64,000 bases of DNA from G020354945 sp964570585 (GTDB lineage: Bacteria > Omnitrophota > Gorgyraeia > JABMRG01 > JAFGKX01). Each line of letters starts with the position of its first letter. Position 1 is the stretch's first letter. Shown piece after piece: positions 34,906 through 43,442 of this stretch. The notes below the pieces were generated by a model that saw only the letters and a program-made list of their open reading frames with translations, had not been told where the DNA came from and searched no databases. The stretch spans positions 15,961 to 79,960 of the forward strand of contig CAZMYR010000004.1 in the NCBI GenBank assembly GCA_964570585.1. Reading direction: 5' to 3'. Position numbers and translations under genes: made by a program.

Positions 34906-36777
34906 ATGAGTATAAAAGTGGTTTTGACAATGCTGCCTTTTTGTAACCATGTCTTTACTCCGCCCATACCGCTTGCGTATCTGAAAGGATATTTGCAGCA
35001 AGACAAAGACGTTGAGGTTAAATTATTAGACCTGGAAGTATACTATTATAGGTCTTCTCTGATAAGCTGCGACCCTCAATTGTATTGGAATAGGATATGG
35101 GAAGGAATCTCCTCAATAAGCAAAGAAGACAAACTGGTTCTCGATAACATGGTAAAGCAGATTCTGGCCCAAAGGCCAGATGTTGTAGGATTCTCAGTTA
35201 CTCATACGAATTATCTATTTACCCGCTATGTTTCACAGCAGATAAGAAGAGTTACTCCAGAGATATATATAATTTATGGAGGGCGTCGTTTTTGCCTGAG
35301 AAAAAAGTGGCGTTACCATATTGCAGGCTGGCATAGGAATTTGCCCGATGTAGACTGCATTGTTAAGAATGAAGGGGAAGCTACGCTGCGAGAAATAATT
35401 GCGATACTTAAAATAGGCAGGCATCCTGCATATTGTAAAGGGGCTACAGTAAGATTTAACGGGCAGATAGTGGATGGTGGCGATCGTCCCCTTATAGATG
35501 ATGTTGACAGTATACCGTTTCCGGATTTCAGTGATTTAACAAAGCAGGATTATCTTTCAGATTATATTCGCATTCTTTTAAACAGAGGCTGTTCCGGCAG
35601 ATGTAGTTTTTGTGTCGAAAACGATACGATGGGTGATATAGTGCGATACCGGAGTGCTCAAAATATTGTAGATGAAATAAAATTCCGCATGCGCCAAGGA
35701 TACAGAAGGTTTCAATCCTGCGATCTCTGTTTAAATTCAAACGTCTCTCATCTGGAGAAAGTGTGCCGGTCAATTATTACTGAAAGACTTGGCGTAGAAT
35801 TTGTTTTTGGTGAATTTAAACATTCTCCCTATCTTACAAAAGAGATATTTCGTCTTCTTCGCAAAACTGGCTTCAAGACAGCTGTCTTTGGAACTGAGAG
35901 CGGATCCCAGCTTATCCTTAATAAGATGCGAAAGGGGATAACTGTTCAGACCATAGAAAGGAATATCAGAGATGCCCACGAGTCAGGGTTAGAGGTTATA
36001 CTGTTTCTTATGGTTGGCTTTCCAGGAGAGACAGAAGGGACGTTTGCAGAGACCGTGGATTTGCTAAGACGCAATAAAAACCATATTGATGCCGTGGCCG
36101 GCACGACACCAACCAACATATGCTGGGGGTCTGACATACATGATAATTTAAAAGATTATGATGTAAATATAGAGACTTTATTCAAAAATCCTGATAGGTG
36201 GGAAAGCAACGATGGTAGCAATTACTATGAGTGGCGGGTAGACCTTTCAAGGAGGATGCAATACTGCATAAAGGAGCTTGGGATTGGGTTAGCAGGTTAT
36301 CGCAAGGACGGAAATCCAAGAGTTCCTGAATTGGCTTTGCGTTTGTGCAAACCGATAGTTAAAAGCGAGCAAGAGCCTTCTGGAGGGCAATATGCCAATG
36401 TGCCTGGGAATAACAGGGGATATTCAGCAGATTTGCGTGTTTGTGATACCCCTCATACAAAATACGCCAAATTTCTTTTAAAGATTACCAATAATGGAAA
36501 GAGAGAATGGAAGAAGAAAGGCTCAGACTGGATTCGTGTAGGTTGTCGGGTTTTCAACGAAGGTAATAGTAATGATTCGCCTGCTTTGGAGTTAAGGCAG
36601 GATTTACCCAAGGATACTATTGCGAAAGGTGAAACCTTTTATAGTATGTTTTTAATAGAGAAGGGATGGCTGGCAAGGGGTAGGTACCAGGTCAGATTTG
36701 ACATGGTCAATGAGCATAAATTCTGGTTTGAGGATTTAGGATTTTTGCCTGTTGTCGAGTATGTAGAATCATGCTGA
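34906..36777 (+). CDS. B12-binding-type radical SAM protein with C-terminal Ig-like domain
   Basis: 623 residues. N-terminal cobalamin-like domain (1-170: PIPLAYLKGYL, VGFSVTHTNY, IIYGGRRF), radical SAM core with Cys229, 233, 236 (CSGRCSFC) and TAVFGTESGSQLIL, and a C-terminal beta-sandwich (about 510-610: AKFLLKITNNGKREWKKKG, RQDLPKDTIAKGETFYSMFL, GRYQVRFDMVNEHKFWFEDLG) like the Ig-like 'N-G-W' domain found appended to glycosyltransferases and radical SAM enzymes. It probably modifies a glycan or lipid; the last domain may bind carbohydrate. Lies between two polysaccharide genes. Confidence 0.85.
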   Translation: MSIKVVLTMLPFCNHVFTPPIPLAYLKGYLQQDKDVEVKLLDLEVYYYRSSLISCDPQLYWNRIWEGISSISKEDKLVLDNMVKQILAQRPDVVGFSVTHTNYLFTRYVSQQIRRVTPEIYIIYGGRRFCLRKKWRYHIAGWHRNLPDVDCIVKNEGEATLREIIAILKIGRHPAYCKGATVRFNGQIVDGGDRPLIDDVDSIPFPDFSDLTKQDYLSDYIRILLNRGCSGRCSFCVENDTMGDIVRYRSAQNIVDEIKFRMRQGYRRFQSCDLCLNSNVSHLEKVCRSIITERLGVEFVFGEFKHSPYLTKEIFRLLRKTGFKTAVFGTESGSQLILNKMRKGITVQTIERNIRDAHESGLEVILFLMVGFPGETEGTFAETVDLLRRNKNHIDAVAGTTPTNICWGSDIHDNLKDYDVNIETLFKNPDRWESNDGSNYYEWRVDLSRRMQYCIKELGIGLAGYRKDGNPRVPELALRLCKPIVKSEQEPSGGQYANVPGNNRGYSADLRVCDTPHTKYAKFLLKITNNGKREWKKKGSDWIRVGCRVFNEGNSNDSPALELRQDLPKDTIAKGETFYSMFLIEKGWLARGRYQVRFDMVNEHKFWFEDLGFLPVVEYVESC

Positions 36778-36816
36778 AATGTGCTACAATAAATTCTTTA
36801 CAACATAAGGATTGTT

Positions 36817-38154
36817 ATGAAGATACTGCAGGTAGTGCATAGCTTCCTTCCCCATACAAAAGCGGGGGCAGAAGTTTATTCTTATGTGTTATCGAAAGAG
36901 TTGAGCAAGCGGCATGAGGTCTTTGTATTTTTCAGGGTTAACAGGCCCCAAGAAAGAGAGCATTCTTTAATACATAGTAGGTTTGAAGGATTGGAAACAT
37001 ACGCTATCAATAATACTTTTAGGCTATGCCATTCTTTTGAAGGCACGTATAACAATGTTGTAATCGACAGGGAATTTGGTATATTGCTGGATAGAATAAA
37101 ACCAGACATTGTACACATCCACCATTTATTATTTTTATCCCATGGTATTATCAATGAAATCAAAAAGAGAGATATCCCTATTATTTTTACACTGCATGAT
37201 TATTGGCTTATTTGTTACAGGGGGCAATTAATAAAAGACGATTTGGCTGTTTGCAAAGGGAATTCTGTTGCGGAATGCAGGGATTGCTTGAAGTATCTGT
37301 TAAGAATAAAAAAATATTCGTTATATTCATACAGGATATTAAGAAGAAAACTGCCTTCATCGATACTGGCATTATTAAAAAGATTTTATCTCCTTACAGG
37401 AAAGTCTAATCCACTTAAAGAGGTGGAAAAAAGGAAAGATAGCATTGAAGATATTTGCTCAAAAATAGATTTGTTTATAGCACCGTCTCATTTTATAAAG
37501 AATAAATTTATTGAACATGGATTTATCAAAGAGAAGATCCTGTATTGCCCCCACGGTTTTGATTTTCGAAATTATACTTATGTATCTAAAAATGAATCTA
37601 AGATATTGAGGTTCGCTTATATGGGTACTTTATTGCCAATGAAAGGGGTTGATATTTTAATTTCAGCTTTTAAAGGACTGAAAACTGAAAATGTTGAACT
37701 ATCGATATATGGAAAGCTCTTTTCATACAGCGGCTTTGAATCTTATCATAAGATATTGGAAAAAATGATAAGAGCTGATAGCAGGATTAAATTGAAAGGA
37801 GAGTATGCTAATAAGGATATCGGCAAAATTTTATCCGACGTCGATGTACTCGTAGCGCCTTCAATATGGCAAGAGAATGCCCCGCTGGTTATACAGGAGG
37901 CCTTTTTGTCAAAAACCCCGGTGATTGCGTCAAGAATCGGCGGCATACCGGAATTAGTTAAAGATGGCGTAAACGGCCTGTTATTTACTCCCGGTGATGT
38001 GAAAGACTTACAGGCAAAGTTAGAATACGTAATAAACAATCTAGGTGCGGTGGAAAAATTTAAGGAGAATATGCCCGTAATTAAGAGCATAGAGGATGAT
38101 GCAAAAGAGATGGAAGAGATCTATAGCAGATTAACTGCAGAATATAAGTCATGA
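36817..38154 (+). CDS. GT4-family glycosyltransferase
   Basis: 445 residues: MKILQVVHSFLPHTKAGAEVYSYVLSKEL at the N-terminus, the cysteine insert (CKGNSVAECRDCL), and the donor site VLVAPSIWQENAPLVIQEAFLSKTPVIASRIGGIPELVKDGVNGLLF. Closely similar in build to domain 2 of the fused enzyme at 26997, so a related donor is likely. The stop overlaps the next start (ATGA). Confidence 0.9.
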   Translation: MKILQVVHSFLPHTKAGAEVYSYVLSKELSKRHEVFVFFRVNRPQEREHSLIHSRFEGLETYAINNTFRLCHSFEGTYNNVVIDREFGILLDRIKPDIVHIHHLLFLSHGIINEIKKRDIPIIFTLHDYWLICYRGQLIKDDLAVCKGNSVAECRDCLKYLLRIKKYSLYSYRILRRKLPSSILALLKRFYLLTGKSNPLKEVEKRKDSIEDICSKIDLFIAPSHFIKNKFIEHGFIKEKILYCPHGFDFRNYTYVSKNESKILRFAYMGTLLPMKGVDILISAFKGLKTENVELSIYGKLFSYSGFESYHKILEKMIRADSRIKLKGEYANKDIGKILSDVDVLVAPSIWQENAPLVIQEAFLSKTPVIASRIGGIPELVKDGVNGLLFTPGDVKDLQAKLEYVINNLGAVEKFKENMPVIKSIEDDAKEMEEIYSRLTAEYKS

Positions 38155-39410
38155 ATATCGGGATGTTGAGCATAAATATGTTGAGATCTGTAAAGACCGC
38201 TTTTATTATCATTTTATTTGCCTGGATTTCATTTTTTCCAGCACCGGTTCAGGGGCAATACGCGGTTTTTACAAGAATATTCCTTGGCATATTTTTGCTG
38301 ATTTTAGTGCTGGGCAAACAATGGCGAAAACACATATTTAGTTTGAAGGATTGGCCGTTATGGCTGTTTTTGGCATGTATGTTCTCAGGCACAATTTCTG
38401 CAACAGATAAAGATGTGGCTTTTTCAACATTCTTTTATATTGTTATAACTTTCCCCCTTCTTTTTTATATAGGAAAGGCCATATACGCTTCTGCTGAAAG
38501 CAGAAAGAGAGTAGCCATAATTATTTGCATTTGTGCCAGCATGGTAGCGCTTATTGGGTTTCTTGAGTTATATTTTGCAAAAAACCTATTGTATGAATAT
38601 TTTGTGGATAACCCTTATTACGAAAGATATATAAACCAAGAGCTTCGTCCTATGTCCACCCAATTTAATCCTGTGATTTTTGGCTCATATCTTTTGGCCT
38701 GTCTTCCGTTTAGTTTCTATCTGTTTAAGGAAAAAAAAGCATATCTGCGTTTTCTGGGTAGTGGCTGTGCGGTATTACTAGTTATTGGAATTATGTTTTC
38801 ACTATCCCGGGGAGTCTTTTTGGGATTGGTAGCTCTATCTTTATTTTATATGTGGAATAAGAATAAAAAGAAATGGGCTACTTTGTTCATTGCTTGTTTA
38901 ATATTGTTTGTTATGCTCTGTACGTGGCTGCCAAGCAAAGGATTCAGCCGTTTTGGCTTTAGGCAGATGTTTATTGGAACACACCGCGGTATTATTTCAA
39001 CCTATAGATTTCGTAGAATTGATATGACTTTTAGGATATTGAAAGATTACCCGCTTTTTGGGATTGGCTTTAATCATTTCAGGATAAGATTCAATGAGTA
39101 TTGTTATAAGGAAGATGTAGGTAAAGTACTGAACGAATTTATGATACCTGATAATATGTACCTGAGTTTTCTCTCTGAAACTGGAATAGTTGGCACAGCC
39201 GGTTTCCTGACCTTTATTCTTTTTTTGTTAAATAGGTGGTTCAGGAAATTTAAGATTTTGGAAGGCGCAGAAAGAAAAGAAGCATCACTTATTGTAATGG
39301 CAGCACTGGTGGGGCTTTTTGTAAATATGGCAGCGTATGATATGTTCTATTGGCATACCCCATATATGTTTTTTTGTTTACTGTCGGGGTCTATGCAATC
39401 ATATAATTGA
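38151..39410 (+). CDS. O-antigen ligase/polymerase family membrane protein
   Basis: 419 residues with about ten to eleven membrane helices. PF04932-type features: FSLSRGVFLGLVALSL before a large periplasmic loop, then DYPLFGIGFNHFR...DNMYLSFLSETGIVGTAGF after it, which is the conserved 'GxG...HNxyL...xGiiG' pattern with Asn replacing His. It would join or polymerise the lipid-linked glycan at the periplasmic face. In an ABC-exporter locus ligase is more likely than Wzy polymerase. Confidence 0.85.
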   Translation: MNIGMLSINMLRSVKTAFIIILFAWISFFPAPVQGQYAVFTRIFLGIFLLILVLGKQWRKHIFSLKDWPLWLFLACMFSGTISATDKDVAFSTFFYIVITFPLLFYIGKAIYASAESRKRVAIIICICASMVALIGFLELYFAKNLLYEYFVDNPYYERYINQELRPMSTQFNPVIFGSYLLACLPFSFYLFKEKKAYLRFLGSGCAVLLVIGIMFSLSRGVFLGLVALSLFYMWNKNKKKWATLFIACLILFVMLCTWLPSKGFSRFGFRQMFIGTHRGIISTYRFRRIDMTFRILKDYPLFGIGFNHFRIRFNEYCYKEDVGKVLNEFMIPDNMYLSFLSETGIVGTAGFLTFILFLLNRWFRKFKILEGAERKEASLIVMAALVGLFVNMAAYDMFYWHTPYMFFCLLSGSMQSYN

Positions 39411-39478
39411 AAGGTATACGCCTTTGTCCTTTTCGGATTAGACGGAGAAAGTGAGGAAGAGAAAATGGGGTCGGGTCC

Positions 39479-40318
39479 ATGAATTCAGTTTCGGCAGTAA
39501 TTATTAATCATAATAATAAGGAGCTCTTAATAAGATGCATAGAGTCTTTAAAGGGCCAGAGTCTTAAGCCCGATGAGATTTTGGTGTTTGATAATGCTTC
39601 AAGCGATGGGGCAGTTAAGGCGATAGATGAGAGGTTTTCCGATATCAAGATAATACAAAATGATAGAAATTTAGGGTTTTCCCTCTCATCCAACCGGGCC
39701 ATAAACCTGGTAACAGGAGAGTTTATACTCCTGCTGAACAACGATGTGATACTGGCTGAAAATTTCATAAAAGCCCTTTTAAGTGCTATGCAGAGCGATG
39801 GGACAATAGGTATTGCGGGCGGGAAAGTCCTTTCTTACGACGGAAAACACATCGATTCAGCAGGGCAGCTTCTGGCAAGGTCCAGAAAAATTATCGACAG
39901 AGGTTATAGAGAGATAGACAATTCCCGGTATGATAAGCCCGGATATATATTTAGCATAAGTGCATCCGCAGCCCTTTACAGACGCACTATGCTTGAGGAC
40001 ATCGGGAAAAATAACGAATATTTTGACGAAGACTTTGGGAGGATCTTTTATGAAGATATGGATCTGGTCTGGAGGGCGCAGAAAAGAGGCTGGAAAACAA
40101 TGTTTTATCCTGAGGTAGTGAGTTACCATTTTGGCAATAGTTCAAATAGCGATAAGAAATTGAGACAATGTCTCTGTTTTCGTAATCGGCGCCTTTCTAT
40201 AATGAAAAATGAAGAATTAAATGCAATTACTAAAAGAATTCTCATTTATTTAATGTATGATTTGCCAAGATCAATATTAATGAAGATAAAGTATAGAAAA
40301 CTCATTCCGTATTTATAG
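39479..40318 (+). CDS. GT2 rhamnosyltransferase-like glycosyltransferase
   Basis: 279 residues: VSAVIINHNNKELLIRCIESL, VFDNASSDG, LLLNNDVILAENF and FYEDMDLVWRAQKRGWKTMFYP (the ED...W catalytic region). Same subgroup as the GT2 domain at 24813. The first 53 bases, plus two before the ATG, are repeated exactly at the very end of the window. Last gene of the polysaccharide locus before the insertion element. Confidence 0.9.
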   Translation: MNSVSAVIINHNNKELLIRCIESLKGQSLKPDEILVFDNASSDGAVKAIDERFSDIKIIQNDRNLGFSLSSNRAINLVTGEFILLLNNDVILAENFIKALLSAMQSDGTIGIAGGKVLSYDGKHIDSAGQLLARSRKIIDRGYREIDNSRYDKPGYIFSISASAALYRRTMLEDIGKNNEYFDEDFGRIFYEDMDLVWRAQKRGWKTMFYPEVVSYHFGNSSNSDKKLRQCLCFRNRRLSIMKNEELNAITKRILIYLMYDLPRSILMKIKYRKLIPYL

Positions 40319-40340
40319 GGTAAATGAGTCAATACAAATT

Positions 40341-41766
40341 TTAGTTGAAATTGATAAAACCCCCTGCACCATTTTATACCCCCGCCTGCACTAATTCTTG
40401 TTCTTCAGGAACAACGCTACCTTCTTTTAGATACCCTTTCAATTCTTCTTTGACCTTATTTCTAAGGAGCTTAAGGTATCTATAGCCGTGCACCTTTTGC
40501 AAGCCGGGCTCAACAGCAAGCAATCCCGCAGCAACCCAGTGCTGAATATGCGCGCCATTTCTCCAGCGGTCAACTCTTTGGGTGTACTGCTCCACCTGGG
40601 ACAATACCGACTCGATGCAGTTTGTGGTGGCGAGGCTCCTTCTTAATTCCGTGGTCAGCTTCAGCTTGTTGATAGTCAGGGTCTCTTCCATTCCTTCGCG
40701 CAAACTGCTGGCGGCAGAGGCATTAATTTCTTCCAACTCACCGGCTAACTTCGTTAAGGCCTCTTTAGACTCGCTGTATATTGTCTTCTTGTAAGCCGAG
40801 CCTAGCTTCTTGCGCCATACAACAGCTTGAGAACGACTAAGATAGCTAACCACGTTCTCCCGTTTGTGCCACTGGCAGCGCTGAATCAAAGCGTATCCTG
40901 CGCATTTTTTGCTTAATTGCCTTAGTTATTCCCCTGGAGCCGTCTACAATGAACAAAAGCCCTTCCTCAAAGCCTAATCCCCGTTCGATTAGTTTATCGA
41001 AGAATTGTACCGTTGAGCGGTGATTCTCGGTATTCATCTGCTCTATGCCCAGGATAACCTTTTTGCCTTCTATGGTTATGCCTAAGGCAAGGACAATGCC
41101 TTCTTCGGCAAAGCGTTTGCCGTCAATAAATATCGCTACAAAATCGTATTTATCCAAACGGCGGTTCTGTAAATAGCGCAGTCTTGCGCTGCTGCCTTTC
41201 TTAAAGTGCTGTGACAGGCTGGAGGCGTTTATTCCGAAGACCTCCGGCACTTAATTGGGCGCTTTCGGCATACTTATGCATACTCAGGCCGTTAAGCAGC
41301 TTGCGGAAGGTCTGTTCGTCATTTCGGTAGGGTCTTTGTAATTGTTCGTAGCCTTTAAGGCGGATTTCTGTGGCGGATGTTTTGTTCCGGATGTGCTGTA
41401 CCCTTATCGGTACTTTCTGATCCTGCAGATATACTGAGCCGCCCTGTTTTCCCCAGCGAGTATTTTCCCTGCCGTGACTATAACGTTTGCCGACTAAGGC
41501 CACAACTTCTTTCTTAAGCATATCCTCAACTGCTTCTAATCCCAGCGGGATCAGGGCCTGGATAAACTCAATTTTTACATCAAGCTTTTCTTCCGTTTTG
41601 AGCCGTTCCATCATCTCTATTGCTGCCTGGCGTTTTTCCAAAACTTTTATCTTTCCTTTGCCTCTTTTTCGTGTTATATTATTCACTGTAAGGCCTCGTT
41701 TCTTTTGTAAAACGGGGGTTTTTGCTTAACTCCATTTTACAGGGGGCCTTATTGAATTTCAACTAA
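40341..41766 (-). mobile_element. Degraded IS256-family insertion sequence
   Basis: Terminal inverted repeats: TTAGTTGAAATTGATAAAAC... at 40341-40366 and its imperfect reverse complement at 41740-41766 (shared TTAGTTGAAATT and CCCCCTG). The 1.43-kb length and single minus-strand transposase fit IS256. I could not define a target duplication. It separates the polysaccharide genes from the RiPP-like operon. Confidence 0.75.
40374..41686 (-). pseudogene. IS256-family (mutator-type) transposase, two frameshifts
   Basis: Three consecutive minus-strand pieces in different frames together make one full transposase: N-terminal 41686-41201, middle 41250-40846, C-terminal 40889-40374. Catalytic Asp residues are in VAIFIDGKRF and LLFIVDGSRGI, and the Glu in TTNCIESVLSQVEQ. 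Reading changes near 41245 (after KYAESA) and near 40870 (after DSALP/QRCQWH). No slippery site stands out, so this looks dead rather than programmed, although sequencing error is possible. Confidence 0.85.
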
Positions 41767-41917
41767 TTTTAGCATACTCTCGTTAAATTAAAATCCTTAG
41801 CATAGAAAATAAGAAAATAAAAGGTAAAATTCGGCTGCCAAAGACAAGATAGAGAGCATCATTTCATATAACAGTTAGGATAATCTGTTCTGCCCTTAAC
41901 ATAACTTTATATTTTCC
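41767..41917. other. AT-rich intergenic stretch, no gene seen
   Basis: No credible ORF. The stretch is very AT-rich and leads into the promoter of the RiPP-like operon. Near 41966, just past the promoter, GAAAATTTCAACTGATTTT resembles the IS256 terminal repeat (GAATTTCAACTAATTTT), perhaps an old element end. Confidence 0.5.
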
Positions 41918-41946
41918 TTGCAGTTCTATTAATTGTTTGTTATACT
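41918..41946 (+). promoter_or_regulatory. Promoter of the RiPP-like operon
   Basis: TTGCAG (41918-41923), exactly 17-bp spacer, TATACT (41941-41946). It gives a leader of about 68 bases before the PqqD-like gene. Confidence 0.6.
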
Positions 41947-42019
41947 TTCCTCTAGGGTATTAGAAAATTTCAACTGATTTTGTTGTGCTTATTTTAAAGC
42001 ATGAAAGGCGGTTAAGATA

Positions 42020-42313
42020 ATGGAAAAGAAATACTTACTAAAACAATATGTGCTTGTCAATAATAAGCTTGTTTCCTGGAGAGAGATTGATGGCGAAATG
42101 ATTCTACTCGATAAGAAAAAAAAGACATTCTACGAGATGAACAAAACAGCAAATTATATCTGGAAAGAAGCGGTAAAAAAGCAGAAGATCGAAGATGTAG
42201 TAACTACAGTGCAGAAAAAATACAAAAAGACAGATAAAAAGACAGCAGAAAAAGATACACTGAGCTTTATCAACGATTTAGTTAAGGAAAAATACTTTTT
42301 ATTAGGAAGTTAA
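42020..42313 (+). CDS. PqqD-like RiPP recognition element protein
   Basis: 97 residues. The pattern VSWREIDGEMILLDKKKKTFYEMNKTANYIWKEAVKKQKIEDVVTTV is that of the PqqD family: three beta strands with a Leu-Asn turn, then helices. PqqD-type domains bind the leader of a precursor peptide and present it to a radical SAM maturase. First gene of the operon, eight bases before the radical SAM/SPASM gene, the same pairing as pqqD/pqqE. A separate precursor peptide is encoded at 45025. Confidence 0.88.
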   Translation: MEKKYLLKQYVLVNNKLVSWREIDGEMILLDKKKKTFYEMNKTANYIWKEAVKKQKIEDVVTTVQKKYKKTDKKTAEKDTLSFINDLVKEKYFLLGS

Positions 42314-42320
42314 AAGTAAA

Positions 42321-43436
42321 ATGCCAAGTTTCCCTAAAGAATTTATTATTCAATGGCATTTGACTGAAAGATGCAACTGGAGTTGTAAGCACTGTTATCG
42401 GAATGCCAGAGAATTCAAAGAATTGTCTTTTAAACAGCTTCAAGATACTTTCATTCAAGTTCTGGAGTTGTTTAGTGCACTGCATATTCCCATGAGTAGG
42501 GCATATATTAATATAGGCGGAGGCGAACCCCTGTTAAGAAAGGATTTATTTAAATTCCTGGAGTTTTTAAATAAATCTAGAGATTATATGACAATTAGGA
42601 TTATGACTAACGGTTCGCTTATAACAAACTCAATTGCAAAGGACTTGAAGAAAGTCGGAGTAAAGGCAGTGCAAGTAAGTTTAGAGGGATTACAGGAGAC
42701 AAACGATAAAATAAGAGGCAAAGGAAGTTTTGACAAAACAATACGGGCAATTGGACTGCTGAAAAAGAATAGTCTTATTACTCGTGCATCTTTAACTTTA
42801 ACAAAGGCGAATGTAGCTGAAATAGAAAATTTAGCTATTTATCTAAAGTCTATTGGAGTTGGCACATTTGGCATAAGAAGGTATGTTCCTTTAGGTAGCG
42901 GGGAGCAATTAAAAGAGACTATGCTTTCTCCTCTGGAAATGCAAGAATTTTATTTAAAAAAAGAAAAAATGAAGAAAAGACTAGATGAAGCAGGCAAATT
43001 CATGATAACTCATGGATGCGAAGATGCTATTTATTGTGCCGGCGCTAATTCCGATTTTCGCTATTATAGTTGTGGCCTTACGAAAGGTTGCCATCTTAAC
43101 ATTTTTACAAACGGAGATATCTTAACTTGCAGAAGGCTTCCGATCGTAGTAGGGAATGTTTTACAGAATAGTCTTCTTGATGTCTATTTTTCTTCCGAGC
43201 AATTGTGGAATTTTAGAAATTTAGATAATATGCACCCTCTTTGCAAAAAATGCTTTTATTTTAAGTATTGTTTAGGTGGAGCAAGATGCATTAGTTACGC
43301 TTATTTTAAGAGTCCTTTTGCTCCCGATCCTCAATGCTGGAGGCTGTTTAAAAAATTGCCTGAAGTTAGTAGGTTCAGCAAGACAGAAAAGGAAGAATTT
43401 GAAAGTATAGGTGTTTCTGGAACCTTTTTAAATTAA
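42321..43436 (+). CDS. Radical SAM/SPASM peptide maturase (PqqE-like)
   Basis: 371 residues. Radical SAM cluster Cys18, 22, 25 (CNWSCKHC), GGGEPLLRKDLF, MTNGSLI and VSLEG; the C-terminal region carries a SPASM-type set of cysteines (CGLTKGCHLNIFTNGDILTC and CKKCFYFKYCLGGARC) for one or two auxiliary clusters. SPASM enzymes such as PqqE, AlbA and AnSME act on peptides or proteins. With an adjacent PqqD-like protein, the substrate is most likely the peptide encoded at 45025. The reaction (C-C, thioether or other bond) cannot be told. Confidence 0.9.
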   Translation: MPSFPKEFIIQWHLTERCNWSCKHCYRNAREFKELSFKQLQDTFIQVLELFSALHIPMSRAYINIGGGEPLLRKDLFKFLEFLNKSRDYMTIRIMTNGSLITNSIAKDLKKVGVKAVQVSLEGLQETNDKIRGKGSFDKTIRAIGLLKKNSLITRASLTLTKANVAEIENLAIYLKSIGVGTFGIRRYVPLGSGEQLKETMLSPLEMQEFYLKKEKMKKRLDEAGKFMITHGCEDAIYCAGANSDFRYYSCGLTKGCHLNIFTNGDILTCRRLPIVVGNVLQNSLLDVYFSSEQLWNFRNLDNMHPLCKKCFYFKYCLGGARCISYAYFKSPFAPDPQCWRLFKKLPEVSRFSKTEKEEFESIGVSGTFLN

Positions 43437-43442
43437 ACTGAT

